DNA from: Nocardioides allogilvus | GTDB lineage: Bacteria; Actinomycetota; Actinomycetes; Propionibacteriales; Nocardioidaceae | DNA: 64,000 nt | Direction of reading: 5' to 3' | NCBI RefSeq assembly: GCF_003047285.1 | Contig: NZ_PZYX01000003.1 | Span: 248,001-312,000 of the forward strand | Part shown: positions 63,186 through 64,000 of the stretch, piece after piece | Layout: every line of letters begins with the position of its first letter | Position numbering within the stretch: the first letter of the stretch is position 1 | Program-made: the position numbers and the translations under genes | Notes under the pieces: generated by a model | What the model saw: the letters and a program-made list of their open reading frames with translations, nothing else | Databases searched by the model: none | Told to the model about the DNA's origin: nothing

Positions 63186-63568
63186 TCGTCGCCCACGACG
63201 GCGTCGACGCCCCAGGTGACGATGGTGACGATGATGGCGCCGATGACGGCCGCGAGGAACCCGTCGACCGTGAAGCCCAGGTCGAAGGCCTCGGCGATCC
63301 TGCCCGCCAGGAGCAGCATCAGTCCGTTGATGACGAGCAGGAAGAGCCCCAGCGTCAGCAGCGTGATCGGGAACGAGAGCACCTTGAGGACCGGCCGGAT
63401 GAAGGTGTTGACCAGCGTCAGGATCAGCGCGACGCCCAGCAGCGGGAGCAGCTTCTCCTGCACCTCGGCCGAACCGTTGCTCGGTCCGGTGAAGCGGATG
63501 TCGGCCAGCAGCCACGCGGCCACGGCCAGCCCGGCGGCGTACGCAAGGAGCTTGAGGAGGAAACCCAT
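63182..63568 (-). CDS. Small membrane protein, phage-holin superfamily 4 type
   Basis: A 128-residue protein with four hydrophobic helices (FLLKLLAYAAGLAVAAWLLADI, LLPLLGVALILTLVNTFI, ITLLTLGLFLLVINGLMLLLAGRIA, VDGFLAAVIGAIIVTIVTWGVDAVVG). It matches the widespread family named phage holin family 4 / DUF360-like, which is not phage-specific. Function unknown. First gene of a three-gene operon with the phosphatase and fructosamine kinase. The ATG follows a TACGCT -10 at seven bases. Confidence 0.85.
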   Translation of the reverse strand: MGFLLKLLAYAAGLAVAAWLLADIRFTGPSNGSAEVQEKLLPLLGVALILTLVNTFIRPVLKVLSFPITLLTLGLFLLVINGLMLLLAGRIAEAFDLGFTVDGFLAAVIGAIIVTIVTWGVDAVVGDE

Positions 63569-63575
63569 GCTCGTC

Positions 63576-63581
63576 AGCGTA
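63576..63581 (-). promoter_or_regulatory. Leaderless -10 box of the holin-like operon
   Basis: TACGCT on the minus strand, seven bases before the ATG at 63568; same sequence and spacing as at 37831. Confidence 0.5.
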
Positions 63582-63611
63582 GGGGGCAGGTCGTCTCGAC
63601 ACCCCGCTCGA

Positions 63612-63617
63612 TAACCT
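63612..63617 (+). promoter_or_regulatory. Leaderless -10 box of the VanZ-like gene
   Basis: TAACCT, six bases before the GTG at 63624, in the short divergent region. Confidence 0.4.
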
Positions 63618-63623
63618 CGACGG

Positions 63624-64000
63624 GTGGTGACGATCGGCGGGACGGGCGTGATGTTGCTGGCCTCGCTGGCCAGCCTCGGAGTCTTCGCGCTCGTCGCCTG
63701 GGGGCTGAGCCGCCGCCTCGGTTGGGTCACCGCGATCGCCCTCGCGGGCTGTGCCTGGACGGTCGTCGTGCTCGGCATCCTCACGCTGCTGCCGGCGCAG
63801 TGGGGCACCGGCGTCGTGCCCGCCGAGTCGCGCGCGGACACCTGCTCCCTGGACTACGGCGGCCCGGCACCCGACGGGTTCTGGATCCTGCCCGGCAGCC
63901 AGCGGCTGCTCAACATCGCGGTCTTCGTGCCGGCCGGCGCGCTGTGGGTGCTCGGCGTCGCGCGCTGGCGCCTCGGCTGGCTGCTGGCGCCCGCGGGCCT
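63624..64000 (+). CDS. VanZ-like family membrane protein, 3' end outside window
   Basis: An open frame from GTG 63624 to the window edge (125 residues visible), divergent from the holin-like operon. It reads VVTIGGTGVMLLASLASLGVFALVAWGLSRRL, then helices AIALAGCAWTVVVLGILTLLPAQWG and LLNIAVFVPAGALWVLGVARWRLGWLL. The NIAVFVPAGALW stretch is the VanZ signature. VanZ proteins give low-level teicoplanin resistance in enterococci; in most bacteria the role is unknown. The alternative GTG at 63627 would remove one residue. Confidence 0.8.
   Translation, partial: MVTIGGTGVMLLASLASLGVFALVAWGLSRRLGWVTAIALAGCAWTVVVLGILTLLPAQWGTGVVPAESRADTCSLDYGGPAPDGFWILPGSQRLLNIAVFVPAGALWVLGVARWRLGWLLAPAG

Noticed and set aside
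63182..63568. Prophage remnant suggested by a holin-family name
   Set aside because: No other phage gene is near. This small membrane family is widespread on bacterial chromosomes.

Overview
This window looks like a chromosome segment of a high-GC actinobacterium, most likely in or near Nocardioides (Nocardioidaceae). That rests on very high GC in third codon positions, frequent GTG starts, many genes with a -10 hexamer only 6-7 nt from the start codon (leaderless mRNAs), a SigK/RskA system, and GGTTTCG...CTCAACC-type dispersed repeats, which I associate with this group from memory. No rRNA, tRNA, CRISPR array or prophage was seen. One IS30-family insertion sequence is present.

Layout. 1-4.5 kb: the 3' part of fabH, a DUF998 membrane protein, a cysteine-free HesB-like protein, and fadH with a PadR regulator. 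4.6-7.6 kb: AsnC regulator divergent from a PLP trans-sulfuration enzyme, then an alpha-methylacyl-CoA racemase. 7.9-11.2 kb: DEAD-box helicase with a long leader, CPBP protease, NAD(P)-binding protein. 11.3-13.7 kb: a VOC dioxygenase / hydrolase / hydratase operon. 13.7-19.2 kb: antiporter and MerR regulator divergent from fadA-fadB. 19.3-26.6 kb: two ABC transporter operons with an RDD protein between them. 26.7-36.3 kb: a tightly overlapping acyl-CoA operon (TetR, DinB-like protein, AtuA-like protein, two acyl-CoA dehydrogenases, SRPBCC protein, biotin-dependent carboxylase beta and alpha). 36.4-37.7 kb: IS30 element. 37.8-40.2 kb: small genes and pcm. 40.3-49.5 kb: a SigK locus on the minus strand (molybdopterin oxidoreductase, fasciclin lipoprotein, sigK, rskA, a flavoprotein-DUF1365 fusion, two cyclopropane-synthase-like methyltransferases, DUF1295). 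49.6-53.7 kb: enoyl-CoA hydratase, HelD-like helicase, acyltransferase 3. 53.9-59.5 kb: a PhzE/TrpEG-like fused synthase, a sulfatase lipoprotein, pabA and pabB. 59.5-64 kb: an MprAB-like two-component system, fructosamine-kinase-like protein, LMW phosphatase, holin-4-superfamily membrane protein and a partial VanZ-like gene.

How the genes work together. Much of the window is acyl-CoA chemistry: racemase, thiolase, multifunctional beta-oxidation protein, dienoyl-CoA reductase, and the AtuA/carboxylase operon for branched or terpenoid acyl-CoAs. The racemase and fadA share a nearly identical operator-promoter (GTGACA-N7-TGTCA) next to a MerR gene, so they are probably one regulon. The SigK locus joins envelope stress sensing to lipid methylation or oxidation. 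Its two promoters share CCAATCC-N16-CGAACACCC.

The most unusual content is the set of short palindromic repeats: a three-palindrome element in three copies with exactly conserved spacing, one of them translated in frame inside pabB; a GGTTTCG/CTCAACC element translated inside the carboxyltransferase gene; a 74-bp pair bracketing an ABC operon; and two further families that supply stop codons and terminators.
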